DNA of 64,000 nt from Unio delphinus (taxonomy: Eukaryota; Mollusca; Bivalvia; Unionida; Unionidae). The translations under genes and the position numbers were made by a program. The notes beneath the pieces were generated by a model. The model was not told the DNA's origin, did not search any database, and worked only from the letters and a program-made list of their open reading frames with translations. The stretch spans positions 1,833,501-1,897,500 of the forward strand of contig JAQISU010000171.1 of NCBI GenBank assembly GCA_029339505.1, written 5' to 3'. Below are positions 26,302-36,127 of the stretch, piece after piece; position 1 is the stretch's first letter; every line of letters begins with the position of its first letter.

Positions 26302-26745
26302 ATGTCGTATAGTCATGTTAACGCAAATCTGACTCAAGGTCAGATAAACAGATTACAATCAAAAAACGCAAATCAGTGTGGGGCAAAAATAACATTAAAG
26401 AAAAAACAAATGATTGGTGGTCCGAACAAATTATTGTTAACCGGTAATCAGCTTAAACGTTTCAATAAAGCTCTGGTATCAAAAACTGGAGTTCAACTTA
26501 AATTTTCTCCAAGTGCCATCAAAGATATGATTAAATCAGGAGGTATATTTCCACTTTTTGCAGCAATACCAGCATTAATTGCTGCGGAAGCACCTGCAGT
26601 TGCAAAAGTAGCTGCGTTAGGTGCTGTTGGAACCGCCGCTGGAATGGCATTAAAGAAAGCAACAGGAAAAGGGTATAAAAAGGGACGCGGTCTCAGACTA
26701 CCGGGAACTTATCTAGGAAAAGGACTGAGACTTCCAGGAATGTAA
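26302..26745 (+). CDS. Hydrophobic minor capsid-like protein (element B), intact frame
   Basis: 147 residues from MSYSHVNANL. It shows the same alanine-rich hydrophobic hairpin as 5343-5738 (GGIFPLFAAIPALIAAEAP, then AALGAVGTAAGMAL), followed by KKATGKGYKKGRG. It ends with two LRLPG repeats and closes normally. This is the only long gene of the B structural block without a frame break. It also shows what the C-terminus lost in copy A looks like. Confidence 0.65.
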   Translation: MSYSHVNANLTQGQINRLQSKNANQCGAKITLKKKQMIGGPNKLLLTGNQLKRFNKALVSKTGVQLKFSPSAIKDMIKSGGIFPLFAAIPALIAAEAPAVAKVAALGAVGTAAGMALKKATGKGYKKGRGLRLPGTYLGKGLRLPGM

Positions 26746-26750
26746 TACCG

Positions 26751-27153
26751 ATGTCAAATTTTGATCTGATAAATTGTGCTTAAAAATTAAACTAAAACAT
26801 TTTAGAGGAGTGTTTATACGCGATCAATTACCCAAAAAACCACATCACGTTGAAACCGGTACCATCAATCTTGGTTCGAATTCGGTCCAGGAACTCACTG
26901 GGTTACATATGCAATTGATCCACGCGGAATTGTTTATTTTGATTCGTACGGACTATTACCACCAGTTGAGTTTTTAAATTATATTAATCAATTACCTGCC
27001 AAGGTTTGGTATTCAACGTTACCGACACAGACAATGACAGACCCACCGATATGTGGTCGTGAATCCATCGCTGTACTTGATGCGATATCAAAATCAACTA
27101 AACCACGTCATATTGTACACGAATACACAAGTAATCGTTGGACAGGTATTTAA
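26751..27153 (+). pseudogene. Adenain-like protease (element B), broken
   Basis: Starts MSNFDLIN. Pieces in several frames match 5875-6330: FRGVFIRDQLP, ELTG(L)H before a shifted ATYAID segment, YFDSYG, WYSTLPTQTM and PPICG. Stops and at least two frameshifts show loss of function. Confidence 0.75.
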
Positions 27154-27171
27154 AACTTGTACATATATATA

Positions 27172-28272
27172 ATGGTTGATATTTACGGAAGATCGTTGAT
27201 CAGAGAAACTGACAAAGGAACCGATAAAGATTTCGACGCATCAAAATATGCAACACGAGATGACCTAGCTGGGGTTGACCGAGATGAAGTTGTTATTTTT
27301 CAGGACAAACACGGTGTTTTGAAGACAAGTAATATTAAGTAGAATGATATAGTTCGTAGGGTTCTTGGCGCTGCTATGGATACTATTCCAGTATTTACCG
27401 ACAGCGGAAAAATACGAGATTCAGGAATATCGATAGAATATATCAGGAGTGCAATTATAAAAAATGTTCAAAAATGATTAACAGCGTAACGTGGTGTATT
27501 ACAGGAGAACTTTCCATGAACAGAAATAAAATAACTGTCTTGAGAGATCCAACATCAGATGAAGATGCGGCAACAAAAAGATATGTTGACACTGTTGATG
27601 GTAAATTATCTACGTTAAAACCGAACATGATGCCGTTAGTGGTAAACTATCCACTTTAAAAACCGAATACGAAACTCACATAAACGATCACAATACCGTA
27701 GACGGAAAATTATCTACGTTGAGAGCCGAGTATGACGTTCACTTAGGTGCGTTTTACAAGTCTCTGTAGAAATTTCAGAAATATCGATGAAATTGCAGAT
27801 ATATTCTTCGGAAAACCATGAATCGTTGATACGAAACTTTCTGATATTAAAACATCAATCGATACGAGTAAGAAAACACAGGAAGATATTGTAAGTGATG
27901 CTCATGATATTATTAATAAAATTGATCTCCTTGAAAAATATCAGGGTAAAATTCTCCACAGGTGGATTAACAACGTCGTATACACAATATCATCAGGATC
28001 AAAAACATGGTCCCAACAAAATAATACTAAAAAACATATCGGGAAGTTACTGGCGTGTACAGCTTGTGTTTAGTAGTGCAAACTTCGAGATATTTACCAC
28101 GTCTCCATGGCGTCACTCAACGGACAAGTTTTCTGGAACCGTATCTGTTATATTAAACAGTGGAAACGAGGAAACATTTATCCTGGTTGCATCCGACAAG
28201 AAATTAACTGCAGCAACGATCTGGTGGTGTCTAGAATTTGTTGCCGAAACACCTCAATTGATTATAGCGTAA
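27172..28272 (+). pseudogene. Fiber-like protein (element B), broken
   Basis: Begins MVDIYGRSL and continues to VVIFQDKHGVLKTSNIK and a stop. A later segment (27530-27600) carries DEDAATKRYVD, the phage-type fiber motif. Short repeats with KLSTL follow, and a knob region resembling that of copy A ends at 28272. The stalk is much shorter than in A and lacks the HDN repeats. Confidence 0.7.
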
Positions 28273-28277
28273 ATAAT

Positions 28278-28737
28278 ATGGACTGCAGATACAATCAAGC
28301 GCTTGAGTGGCAAGATAAATTAAAATCTATCGTTGATACTTACACCATAAAAGTAAAAAATATCACAGACGTGTAATTGTCATTCACATAATTGTATACT
28401 CAGTCTCCGCGGTTGTTGCTGGAGCAGGTCTTTTATTATCCGCGGTAACAATGACATCATCTGCGATCATAACGATCTGTGTTTCAGCGTCAACTGCGAT
28501 CGCTGCAGTTTTTAATATAAGCGCAAAAAAATATCGACGTGGACGAGTGAAAAATTATCTGATTATGTGGTGAAGTTACACGCGGCAACGGCATCGTACT
28601 CTAAACTGTCTTAGTTAATATCTGAAAGCCTCAACGATGCTTCAATATCCGATTCTATGTTCGCATTAATGACTAAGATATTCTCCGAAGCAATGACTGT
28701 TATAGAATCTACACCCATTAAAGTTACAGATAAATAG
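28278..28737 (+). pseudogene. Membrane-associated structural protein (element B), broken
   Basis: Start MDCRYNQALEWQDKL matches the N-terminus at 8030 (QCRYDQVKEFQTRL). The hydrophobic region (VVAGAGLLLSAVTM-like) and later parts are in different frames. It ends at TAG 28735-28737, just before the penton start. Confidence 0.7.
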
Positions 28738-28741
28738 ATGA

Positions 28742-29580
28742 ATGTCAGCACAAGAACAATTGCAACAGATTACCACGAATACAACACCGGTGAAAACAAC
28801 TATGATATCAGTGAGCACAACCAATCCTGAATTTAGTATTAATTTTCCAACTGCAATTTCAGCAAGGGAGATTGCACTTGCACAACTATGAGTATATCAT
28901 AGTTGGCCAAATATTAGATCTGAACCATTTTGTGGATTACCTCCAAATAATTCGCTTGTACTTGCCAACAAAAATAAACCAGAGGGAACCCTAGATTTCT
29001 TTGTTGTTTTATCCCCACAGGTAGTTATCAGATTGAACAAATCAACGATGAATTCCAGCGCAGAATAAAATGAACAACAAACAAAGAATCAAAAACAACT
29101 ATTACTGTTGACGAACCAACATTAGCATCTGTGATTAAAGTAAAATCTCCCGATTACGTTGTAGATATTAATCGATCATCGATAAAAACTGTTCTAGGAT
29201 GGCCTGATGAAACTCCACCAAATCCTGATGATGTTCTCGGATTTAACAATAATCCAGATGCTGAAGGCAGACATATTTCACCAGAGATTTTAAATATAAC
29301 CTCAATGATTGCAGTCAATCTTGTATGTGATGTAATCGATGGTAGTTATCAAACAGAACTTGGGATATCAAATCAAGCTCAACAAGGATACGTTCTTAAC
29401 ACTGTTACTCCAATGGTTCCTCCTGGATCCTTGATCGCGCAAGAACCAATCAATCTAGCTTATCTACGCACGCATAATCAATACTTGTCAAGAATTAATT
29501 TTAAACTCACCGACCAGAGTTGACACTTGATTGATTTACGTGGCGAAGTTTTACTGATAAATCTCAATGTGAAATCTTAA
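28742..29580 (+). pseudogene. Penton-like protein (element B), broken, lacks the internal insertion
   Basis: Start MSAQEQLQQ, then VYHSWPNIRS after a TGA near 28890, a further in-frame stop near 29070, and from 29131 an open stretch with YVVDINRSSIKTVLGWP. This runs straight into NNPDAEGRHISPE, NLVCDVIDGSY and PINLAYLR. The insertion of about 170 residues of copy A is missing. The final stop is at 29578-29580. Confidence 0.75.
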
Positions 29581-29684
29581 GATTTTTATCGTAAACGATT
29601 TTTTTATCTTGATTCACGAATTAATCAGATAAATATTACATCTGTACCAGCACGTAAAGGTTTTTATACACGACAAGAAAGCAC

Positions 29685-29912
29685 ATGGAAATGCAATCAA
29701 TTTTAATATTTACACAGTCTTCATTCAACATCGTTGATATAGTCATTGATGAGTTCGGTGACGAAGATTTTTTACTGACACAAGAACAGTTAGATAGATT
29801 GCGGCGAGAACATATTTCTATGATCACATGTGACCGAGATCAGATTATAAACTACGCGCATTCATGCATTAAACTTGATGAACTTAAAAGAATATTATAT
29901 AGTTCTGAATAA
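29685..29912 (+). CDS. Small hypothetical protein (element B)
   Basis: A 75-residue ORF with an acidic middle (VIDEFGDEDF) and a charged helix (EQLDRLRREHI). Composition looks protein-like and no family is recognised. It has no visible counterpart after the penton gene of A or C. Confidence 0.3.
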   Translation: MEMQSILIFTQSSFNIVDIVIDEFGDEDFLLTQEQLDRLRREHISMITCDRDQIINYAHSCIKLDELKRILYSSE

Positions 29913-29957
29913 AAATCTGAATTCAGTAAAACAGAATATCTCTTTACAGATTTAATA

Positions 29958-30292
29958 AAATTTCATCTTTTTTTCTCCATTTTAGTAAATTTTTTCTAGA
30001 AAATCTGTCAGATTTCTGATTTTTGAAAGGTAAAAACCCCAGCAATTCTCTAAATAATTTATCTATAAATCGTAAAATGTGCCATGTTCTCCTCATAAAT
30101 CAACTAAAATCGGATATATTGTTACAAAAACAAATAGAAAAAACATACCAAAAAAGATGAAATTAACGGTTTATTGAAAAATCATTTAGAGAACCGCTCG
30201 GGGTTTCACCCTACAAATTTTACGATTTTGATAGATTTTTCAACGATATTTCGACTAAAATGGGTAAAAAAGAGATGAAATTTCATCAAAAA
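29958..30292. repeat. Long imperfect foldback (inverted repeat) in element B
   Basis: The left half (ATTTCATCTTTTTTTCTCC, then CATTTTAGT, then AACCCC, then TTCTCTAAAT) pairs with the right half (ATTTAGAGAA, then GGGGTTT, then ACTAAAATGGG, then GATGAAATTTCATC). Arms are about 120-140 bp with mismatches and small gaps. It sits between the structural and accessory blocks and could be a replication or transcription-end structure. Confidence 0.65.
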
Positions 30293-30351
30293 TTACAAAT
30301 CTGAATAAAACAAATATTATAACAGAATAAAATAACAGAACTGTAGAGGAA

Positions 30352-30540
30352 TTAATCCAAGCTGCCATCGGTAACAGCGTTTTCATTTATAATCTGTTTT
30401 AGTTGTCTCACGCGTTTGTTGATAATTTTGTTCGTTTCATATTCGTGAGACAGTTTTGATTTAATATTTTCTACTGAGATAAAAAGTGATACAAACTTAT
30501 TTACTTCTGTATCTGTTACCATTGATAAGGACTGGAACAT
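30352..30540 (-). CDS. Small hypothetical protein (element B)
   Basis: 62 residues with a likely coiled-coil stretch (NIKSKLSHEYETNK, then KRVRQLKQIINE). It lies on the minus strand after the HNH relic, the position of the 85-residue ORF at 1668-1925 in A. Homology is not evident by eye. Confidence 0.3.
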   Translation of the reverse strand: MFQSLSMVTDTEVNKFVSLFISVENIKSKLSHEYETNKIINKRVRQLKQIINENAVTDGSLD

Positions 30541-31059
30541 TATAGACTGTATGTTTTTTTTATCAGCCTAAGCTCCGTTGATAGTGTATAACCACCTTCA
30601 AGATTTCATTGTTGAATTGACTCGAAATTAAAAATTATTTTTTCTGAATCGAGTTGTATATATTTTTAATTTTTTAATTTTTTTACTGCAGATATTATAG
30701 CATTAATATTTTCAATGTTCAAATATATATCATATATATTGAAATAAAAAAATAAATTTTGGACAGCGACAAAATAAATCACGATCTACGGTGAAATATG
30801 TAACATGGAGTTATCTCCCATTTTTCAGTTTATTTACAGTTCAGTAGTATACGAGAGGAGAGAGATAGCACATTTTTTTATACTGAACATCATAGTAATA
30901 TATTTTACTGAAAATGCCCCCCCCAAAAAAAAAAAAAAATTAAAAAAATAGTAAAGTAATATCTACAGAGAGACAGTGTCTCCCTTCAACAGTATTGAAA
31001 TGTAATTTTTTGTTTATATTTTTTTGAAAATGCTGTATTAGTAATATTTTCTGCGAATT
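30541..31059. other. A/T-rich interval, no gene recognised
   Basis: Homopolymer runs (including a C8-A15 tract near 30918) and stops in all frames. Nothing identifiable. Confidence 0.5.
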
Positions 31060-31436
31060 ATTGTACCGAACGTGTGTGAATATCAAAAACTTTACCAGCT
31101 GCATAATTGATGGGAATATTATTATTTCGTCCGTGTCTGTGTTGATAGATTTAATCGCCCTCCTTACAATTGTTCTTTCATACTTTCCAGTATTACCACA
31201 TACTTTGATTTTAATTTATATGTTCTACTACAAGACCGTCTTCGATCACCCCAAGGAAACATTCGTCGACGAACCTATGACAGAGATATGTTTTTTTTTT
31301 CGAAATCGAATATGAGATAACCAGTATTAATAACAAAACCGACTGGGTTTTTTCGTATACAGTGTTTAATAACACCATCACGATTTGTTTCGTAGTTTGT
31401 TATGATAGGATGTCTCATAAATTCCTTTTGCTCCAT
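31060..31436 (-). pseudogene. HNH/NUMOD1 endonuclease relic (element B)
   Basis: Minus strand from ATG at 31436: RHPIITNYETN, DGVIKHC and NPVG match residues 6-32 of the gene at 1129. Further on, HRFVDECFLGVIEDGLVVEHIN (in pieces) matches the HNH core, with the DHID catalytic motif altered to EHIN and a stop. KSINTDTDEIIIFPSI matches the NUMOD1 part. Frames change at the poly-T run near 31290. Confidence 0.75.
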
Positions 31437-31492
31437 TATATATAAATATCTTATTTTTAAATCATTATTTGCTTTGATCTTAACTTTGAAAT

Positions 31493-31771
31493 CTAATCAG
31501 ATAATCTTCCGGGGTTTTTATAATCCTTCGCTATCATTATTTTTTTAACATAATATCGTTTCAGTTCTCTGTATCTTTTACCACCACATTGCACACACAA
31601 GCGTGTTTCGACTCGTACTCCAATACCACATTGTAAGCACGGTTTTGGTCCTAGACTTCCATCTCGGACACGTTTCGAGTGGATTCCGCAGAATTGGTTT
31701 TCGTAAGATCTATTACAAGGAGTAACGGAGCCGATCATCAAACACTTGCAGAGATTCCTTGTTTTAATCAG

Positions 31772-31786
<15 letters not shown>
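31493..31786 (-). CDS. Zinc-ribbon-like protein (copy 2, element B)
   Basis: 97 residues with the same cysteine layout as 734-1114: KCLMIGSVTPCN, then FCGIH, GSLGPKPC-x2-CGIGVR, then C-x2-CGGKRYRELKRYY. The C-terminal tail is shorter. One early cysteine of copy A (C25) is Tyr here. It is followed on the same strand by the HNH relic, as in A. The upstream side is an AT microsatellite and the candidate solo LTR. Confidence 0.65.

Positions 31787-31827
<41 letters not shown>
31787..31827. repeat. (AT)n microsatellite
   Basis: Pure TA dinucleotides between the zinc-ribbon start and the candidate solo LTR. Confidence 0.95.
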
Positions 31828-31831
<4 letters not shown>

Positions 31832-32371
31832 ATTTTTTTTAACATAAATTTGTTCTAAAAGATTCTAGAAGATCACGTGACCCCTTTCTTGTTTACGTAA
31901 AAATAGGTATATAAATTATGTTTTGGAGCGAATTATTTAGTAGAAATTGGGCTGTTAGAATATTAAGTTGTGACGTTTTGACTTATTTTAAATTACCTTG
32001 TATTGGAAAATATTTCAATTCGTTTGGATCAAGAAGAATTATTGTGTTATTTATCTGGAAAAGAATTGTGCTCATAGAATTTTATTACCAAGAACTGACT
32101 TCATTAAGTAACATCGTCTTAAATCTTGGATACTTCGCTGGGATTCGAACTGGGAATTATTTGGACATTTTATTACCAGGACTTTTGCAATTTCTCTAGT
32201 GGATAATATTTTGAATTAGTTTTGGATTAATTTTGGAATCCATTCTTAAAACCGTAAGTTTATTTTTGTTTCCTGGAAAATATGTATCCTCAATAAACTG
32301 TTTAAGTTTTTACAAGCTTGTTATTCTCACTCTTTCTATGTTACTGTTTATTCGAGCCTAAGCACGTAACA
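31828..32371 (+). mobile_element. Candidate solo LTR
   Basis: A 544-bp segment starting TGTGATTTT and ending CACGTAACA (TG...CA ends). It has a TATA-like GGTATATAAATT near 31904 and an AATAAA signal near 32293, in the order expected of an LTR. It separates the zinc-ribbon gene from the helicase. No clear duplication is visible because the left flank is a TA repeat, so the call is tentative. The ORF at 31918-32199 within it is probably incidental. Confidence 0.4.
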
Positions 32372-32429
32372 ATATCATCAATCATGCTCCATGGGGTGAA
32401 TGGAGAATGAAAAAGGAAACTAAAAAAGG

Positions 32430-33759
32430 AAATCAGCAGATGTTCCAATCAAAGATATTTACCGTAGAAATAATCAGATATTAAAACCATCGTCTGCACC
32501 ATCAATATATGATCCCGTAACTAGACACAAAACAATTTATCTCAATGGACATGGAAGATCAGGAAAGACGACACGTGCGATTGAACTATTTCAGAATTCA
32601 GATATGATCGTTTTGACACCTACACACAGTCTTGCGCTAGAAATGACCCAACGAGAAACACAGTCATGTACTTATTACAGTTTTTTCAGATGGAGCGGAG
32701 ACACATGGAATCATGATCGAATGGGAAATAAATATATTCCGAAGATTATAGTTTGGGATGAAATATGTACTGTATCGCTAGAATATCTAAAAATATTTCT
32801 TGATTGGTTGACGAAAAACACTGCTGTAATAATGTGTCGCGATCATGGTCAACCACCACCTTTTGTTGGACGGTCTCCACACGAATGGCTAAAAAGATCA
32901 GTTGACTGTTACGAAGAAATAACTGACGATCATAGAGCACTTAATTCAACATTAAGGGAGTTTAAAACATTAATCAGATTACAACCGAATAAAATGCAAT
33001 GTGAAGTAATGCTTAATATAATTTCAGAAACATCTTTGAGCGACTTTTGGGATACGTGGAGACCAAATGATCTGATAATTGCAAGTAGAAAGCTAATTCG
33101 ATACACACTTCAACAAAGATTATTTCTGCTACATAAAGAAAAATTCGCAGAGTTGCCGGTACCATTATGTTATCGCCCAGCATATACGCGACAACAGAAT
33201 ATTCTCGTTGACATACCAGGACAGACGGAGAAAAAAAAATCTCGTGTTGAATGATATTGTTTTAGTTGATGTAAATGTTGTTGATAGCGCTTTATCGGAT
33301 TGGACGCTAGGATACGCCATGACAATACATTCATCTCAAGGATTAACTATTTCTGATACAGTTGTCTGGATTGTGGGCGATCATATCGAGTGGTCGAATT
33401 TAATTTATCTTGCGGTGTCTCGCATCAGGAAAATATCTCAGCTACGTAGGATTGTCGTGGATGCGTCAGAAATCACTGGCAATGTTGACAATTATATAGT
33501 AAGAAAAAAATTAGATAGCTATAAACAATGTGATAAAAAATATAAAAGCGACTTCGATCTTGACGTGCAATTTATCACAACATTGAAACCACAACAGGAT
33601 AATCACTGTGCAAGCTGTAATTGTATAATGATGTGGCAATACTCGAGTAAAAATCCTAGACAATTTACCGTATATAGAAAAGATAACAGTCTTGGTCATA
33701 CACGTGATAATGTGATGCTAACTTGTCTTGAATGTAATCGGCGTAGAGGTGCTAGTTAA
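32430..33759 (+). pseudogene. SF1 helicase (Pif1/RecD-like) with C-terminal HNH-like domain, frameshifted
   Basis: Motif I GHGRSGKTT near 32550; Ia VLTPTHSLA; II VWDEI near 32755; III CRDHGQPPPFVG; then, after a frame change at an A9 run (33230-33238), motif V TIHSSQGLTI and motif VI YLAVSRIRKI. The last 60 residues carry C-x2-C, then a GHTRDNVMLTC-x2-CN segment, the layout of HNH-type recombination endonucleases. An ATP-driven 5'-3' helicase coupled to a nuclease domain is expected. The N-terminus is unclear: a stop lies near 32425 and no ATG precedes motif I. A homologous C-terminal fragment is in element C (45441-45975, minus). Confidence 0.75.
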
Positions 33760-33840
33760 GTGAATGTGGTGGTAATTGTGTGTCCTCGGGAATTACCTTT
33801 AATTGTTCACTTGTAAATCCACGTTGAAGCGCAGTTGAAT

Positions 33841-34701
33841 CTAATCTGTAGATTGCAGGTCTACCTGTGGATCGTACCACGCTGGATATCTTGTGTGTTG
33901 TAATACTACAAATAGTATCTGTCGCTCTTTTCTTTCCCTCTCAAGTTCACCTCGTTCGTATAAATACCTGACGATGACATTACCTAATATTGGATGCGGT
34001 GAAACATTATGCTGTATTGATATATATTTCCTTGTACTCGCATTAATAGGTTTCATGGCAGTTGTTCGAGTAACCTCATTGTTTAATGCAGCTATCACAC
34101 ATGGTAATCTTGCAACCCATTCAATAGATCTTGTATCCTGAATGAATTCCTTCGCGTATTGATATCCAAATAATCGTTCAGCATGTGTTCTATTTAATTT
34201 TTCTACGATCGCTTGATCACGATGAATTTCAGGATGTCCTCGTCGTATTTTAACATTATTTCGCTTCATTAATGATGATACTACACCAAGAAATTCTTTG
34301 CCAGGATCAAATTGTAATAGTTGTGGCCATCGCAAGGGTCCTCGTCTATAAATTTGTTCGAAGGCGGATGCAACTTCAATAGCTGTTTTAGTTGATACTG
34401 GTTCTGTTCCTTTATATCTTCTTGCAACATCAACAACGGTTAATGCGTATTTAAATGTTACTTTACGCATACAATCATGAGGTAAAAACAAAATATCAGA
34501 CTGATGAACTTCATTAGGAACATTAACATCACAATGTGCGTACTCGATTCGTTTAGGCGGTGGTAGGTAAATTTGCCACATTGCTTGTCGTGCTAACCAC
34601 GCTGAGGCGGTAGAACGTGTAAAATTTGCTGCATTAGCGAGTTTATTGATTGCTGCTCTACCTTTCCAGTATCCTCTTGGGCTATAATAAATTGATTCCA
34701 T
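33841..34701 (-). CDS. Retrovirus-like integrase (Maverick/adintovirus type), intact frame
   Basis: 286 residues starting MESIYYSPRGYWKGR. An N-terminal helical region (about 15-45) is followed by the rve core with D69 (HQSDILFLPHD), D132 (LQFDPGKEF) and E167 (AIVEKLNRTHAERLF). The D-E spacing is 34 residues by my count, close to the usual 35. Ending in a basic C-terminal tail, it fits integrases of Polintons, which insert linear DNA and duplicate 5-6 bp of target. The 5-bp duplications of elements B and C agree with that. A broken homologue is at 44497-45299. The gene is tail-to-tail with the helicase and 5 bp from the PLA2 gene. Confidence 0.85.
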   Translation of the reverse strand: MESIYYSPRGYWKGRAAINKLANAANFTRSTASAWLARQAMWQIYLPPPKRIEYAHCDVNVPNEVHQSDILFLPHDCMRKVTFKYALTVVDVARRYKGTEPVSTKTAIEVASAFEQIYRRGPLRWPQLLQFDPGKEFLGVVSSLMKRNNVKIRRGHPEIHRDQAIVEKLNRTHAERLFGYQYAKEFIQDTRSIEWVARLPCVIAALNNEVTRTTAMKPINASTRKYISIQHNVSPHPILGNVIVRYLYERGELERERKERQILFVVLQHTRYPAWYDPQVDLQSTD

Positions 34702-34706
34702 TATAA

Positions 34707-35036
34707 TTAGTTACCAGCTCTTATTGCTAATTTGGTTTTCATCGCAGATTTTACTAACCAAATGGCCAATCTTTCCTTGAGATTTTTTATTGAATTCAAT
34801 GCATGAATCAATTTCACATTTGCGATATGTCGTTGTTCTAGATCTTTACTTTTATAAGCTACATCATGAACGTGACACGCTTTATCGATTGCATTTAATG
34901 GATATTCACCGGATTTTGGTTGATCTTGTTCATCAAGTCTGATATCAAGTCGAGTGCCAGGACCGCAGTAATTATATCCTGGAAGATGTTTTTCTAAGTG
35001 ATATTTAGCCCACGGAGTCCCTGGAAATTTTGACAT
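34707..35036 (-). CDS. Parvovirus-type phospholipase A2 domain protein
   Basis: 109 residues. The calcium loop is YCGPGTRLD (about 23-31) and the catalytic pair is HD at 57-58 in ACHVHDVAY, with a conserved Cys before it. FPGTPWAKYH precedes the loop. This matches the secreted-PLA2-like domain of parvovirus VP1, which has also been reported in adintoviruses and there is thought to breach endosomal membranes. Reading frame intact. Homologue in C at 44094-44492. Confidence 0.85.
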   Translation of the reverse strand: MSKFPGTPWAKYHLEKHLPGYNYCGPGTRLDIRLDEQDQPKSGEYPLNAIDKACHVHDVAYKSKDLEQRHIANVKLIHALNSIKNLKERLAIWLVKSAMKTKLAIRAGN

Positions 35037-35196
35037 TAATGTTGCAATGTCACCACTGGGTTTTTTTCTGCCACATACGGAACATTTTCCACTGTATGTT
35101 ATTCGTTTATTTTATGTTCTAACCGTAGATAAATCAGTAGTTAGAGTTTTAACTTTACAGCGTAAACAATATAAATCAATTATATAATATTATACC

Positions 35197-35602
35197 ATGG
35201 ATGTAATTGATTTTGCAGCGACACGAAAACGAGAACAGTAAAACATAATCCAGCGTTACCAAATTCGATTAGAATGATACTAATGACGACGTAATGCTAG
35301 ATAAACGATCAAATCCGGCAAGAATATTTTCTCGAGGAAGACAAAAAAATACTGATGTTATTTATGTAACTCAGCGGTATACACAAATTCCGAAAGTAAT
35401 CAGAGATAATAGCTGTATTTAATGAATTGATACACACACGCTAAGAAACATTCATCAGACCTGGTGTAGAGGGGATATGGATATAAATAAATTCAGAAAT
35501 TTATTTTCACGTGCGCAAGCAACACCGTATGGTTTTATAACAATAAATCTGCATGATCCCAGGACAAGATATCGTGTAGGTACCGATCAAATATTTGGCT
35601 AA
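35197..35602 (+). pseudogene. Packaging ATPase (element B), internally deleted
   Basis: Starts MDVIDFAATRKRE, parallel to the C copy (MNVIDYSATKIRE), then a stop. The Walker A region and everything up to the segment after Walker B are missing. The rest matches the C copy in order: NPARIFSRGRQKNTDVIYVTQ, IPKVIRDN, NIHQTWCRGDMDINKF, NLHDPRTRYRVG. The deletion removes the ATP-binding loop, so it cannot be active. Confidence 0.75.
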
Positions 35603-35607
35603 TTTGT

Positions 35608-35621
35608 AGCAGCAGAGAGGG
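35608..35621. repeat. Internal copy of the element terminus
   Basis: AGCAGCAGAGAGGG in left-end orientation 5 bp after the ATPase stop. A copy lies at the same relative place after the penton gene of element A (10059). Confidence 0.7.
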
Positions 35622-35704
35622 TACCCCTCGAGTCAGATTGATAAAATAACGATATCCTCTAACTAAATTAAATAGATACTATTTGATATATGAAATATTG
35701 TACA

Positions 35705-36127
35705 TAGCTGCGTCAAGGAAACACAGATAAATGTAATAAAAAATGTCATGGAGAATACTGCAAGAAACATAAATATATCCTATCAAAGAAACCACATGCT
35801 GGTCCTCTACATTGTGTTGGATGCAATGATGGCGTTCGATGACAATATTGGATTTGTAATGAATGTGGTGGAGATAAATACAGAACTTTGATGGCGCATT
35901 ACCGTCGTTGGATCGAAGAAGGGGTTTTGATACCTAGAACAGAAACCCCTCCAACCGAGGAAGAATATTACTCAAAGTTAAAAAAAAGTCTCAGATTGAT
36001 TCTTTGTCTGAATTATTCATTTTGTTTGATTTATATACAAGATTTTTTTTATCCTCAGATTGACAATTTAACACATGGAGAGAGCAGCAGAGAGGCTCGA
36101 CTACAACATTTGTTTGGGTCAATCTAA
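35705..36127 (+). pseudogene. Zinc-ribbon-like protein (copy 3, element B), broken
   Basis: The translation shows CHGEYCKKH, then AGPLHC-x2-C-x3-GVR, a TGA at 35840-35842, then ICNECGGDKYR. This is the same cysteine layout as 734-1114. The downstream part (from 35888) is open through TEEEYYSKLKK and runs into the right inverted repeat. This explains why the left inverted repeat also resembles coding DNA. Confidence 0.65.
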
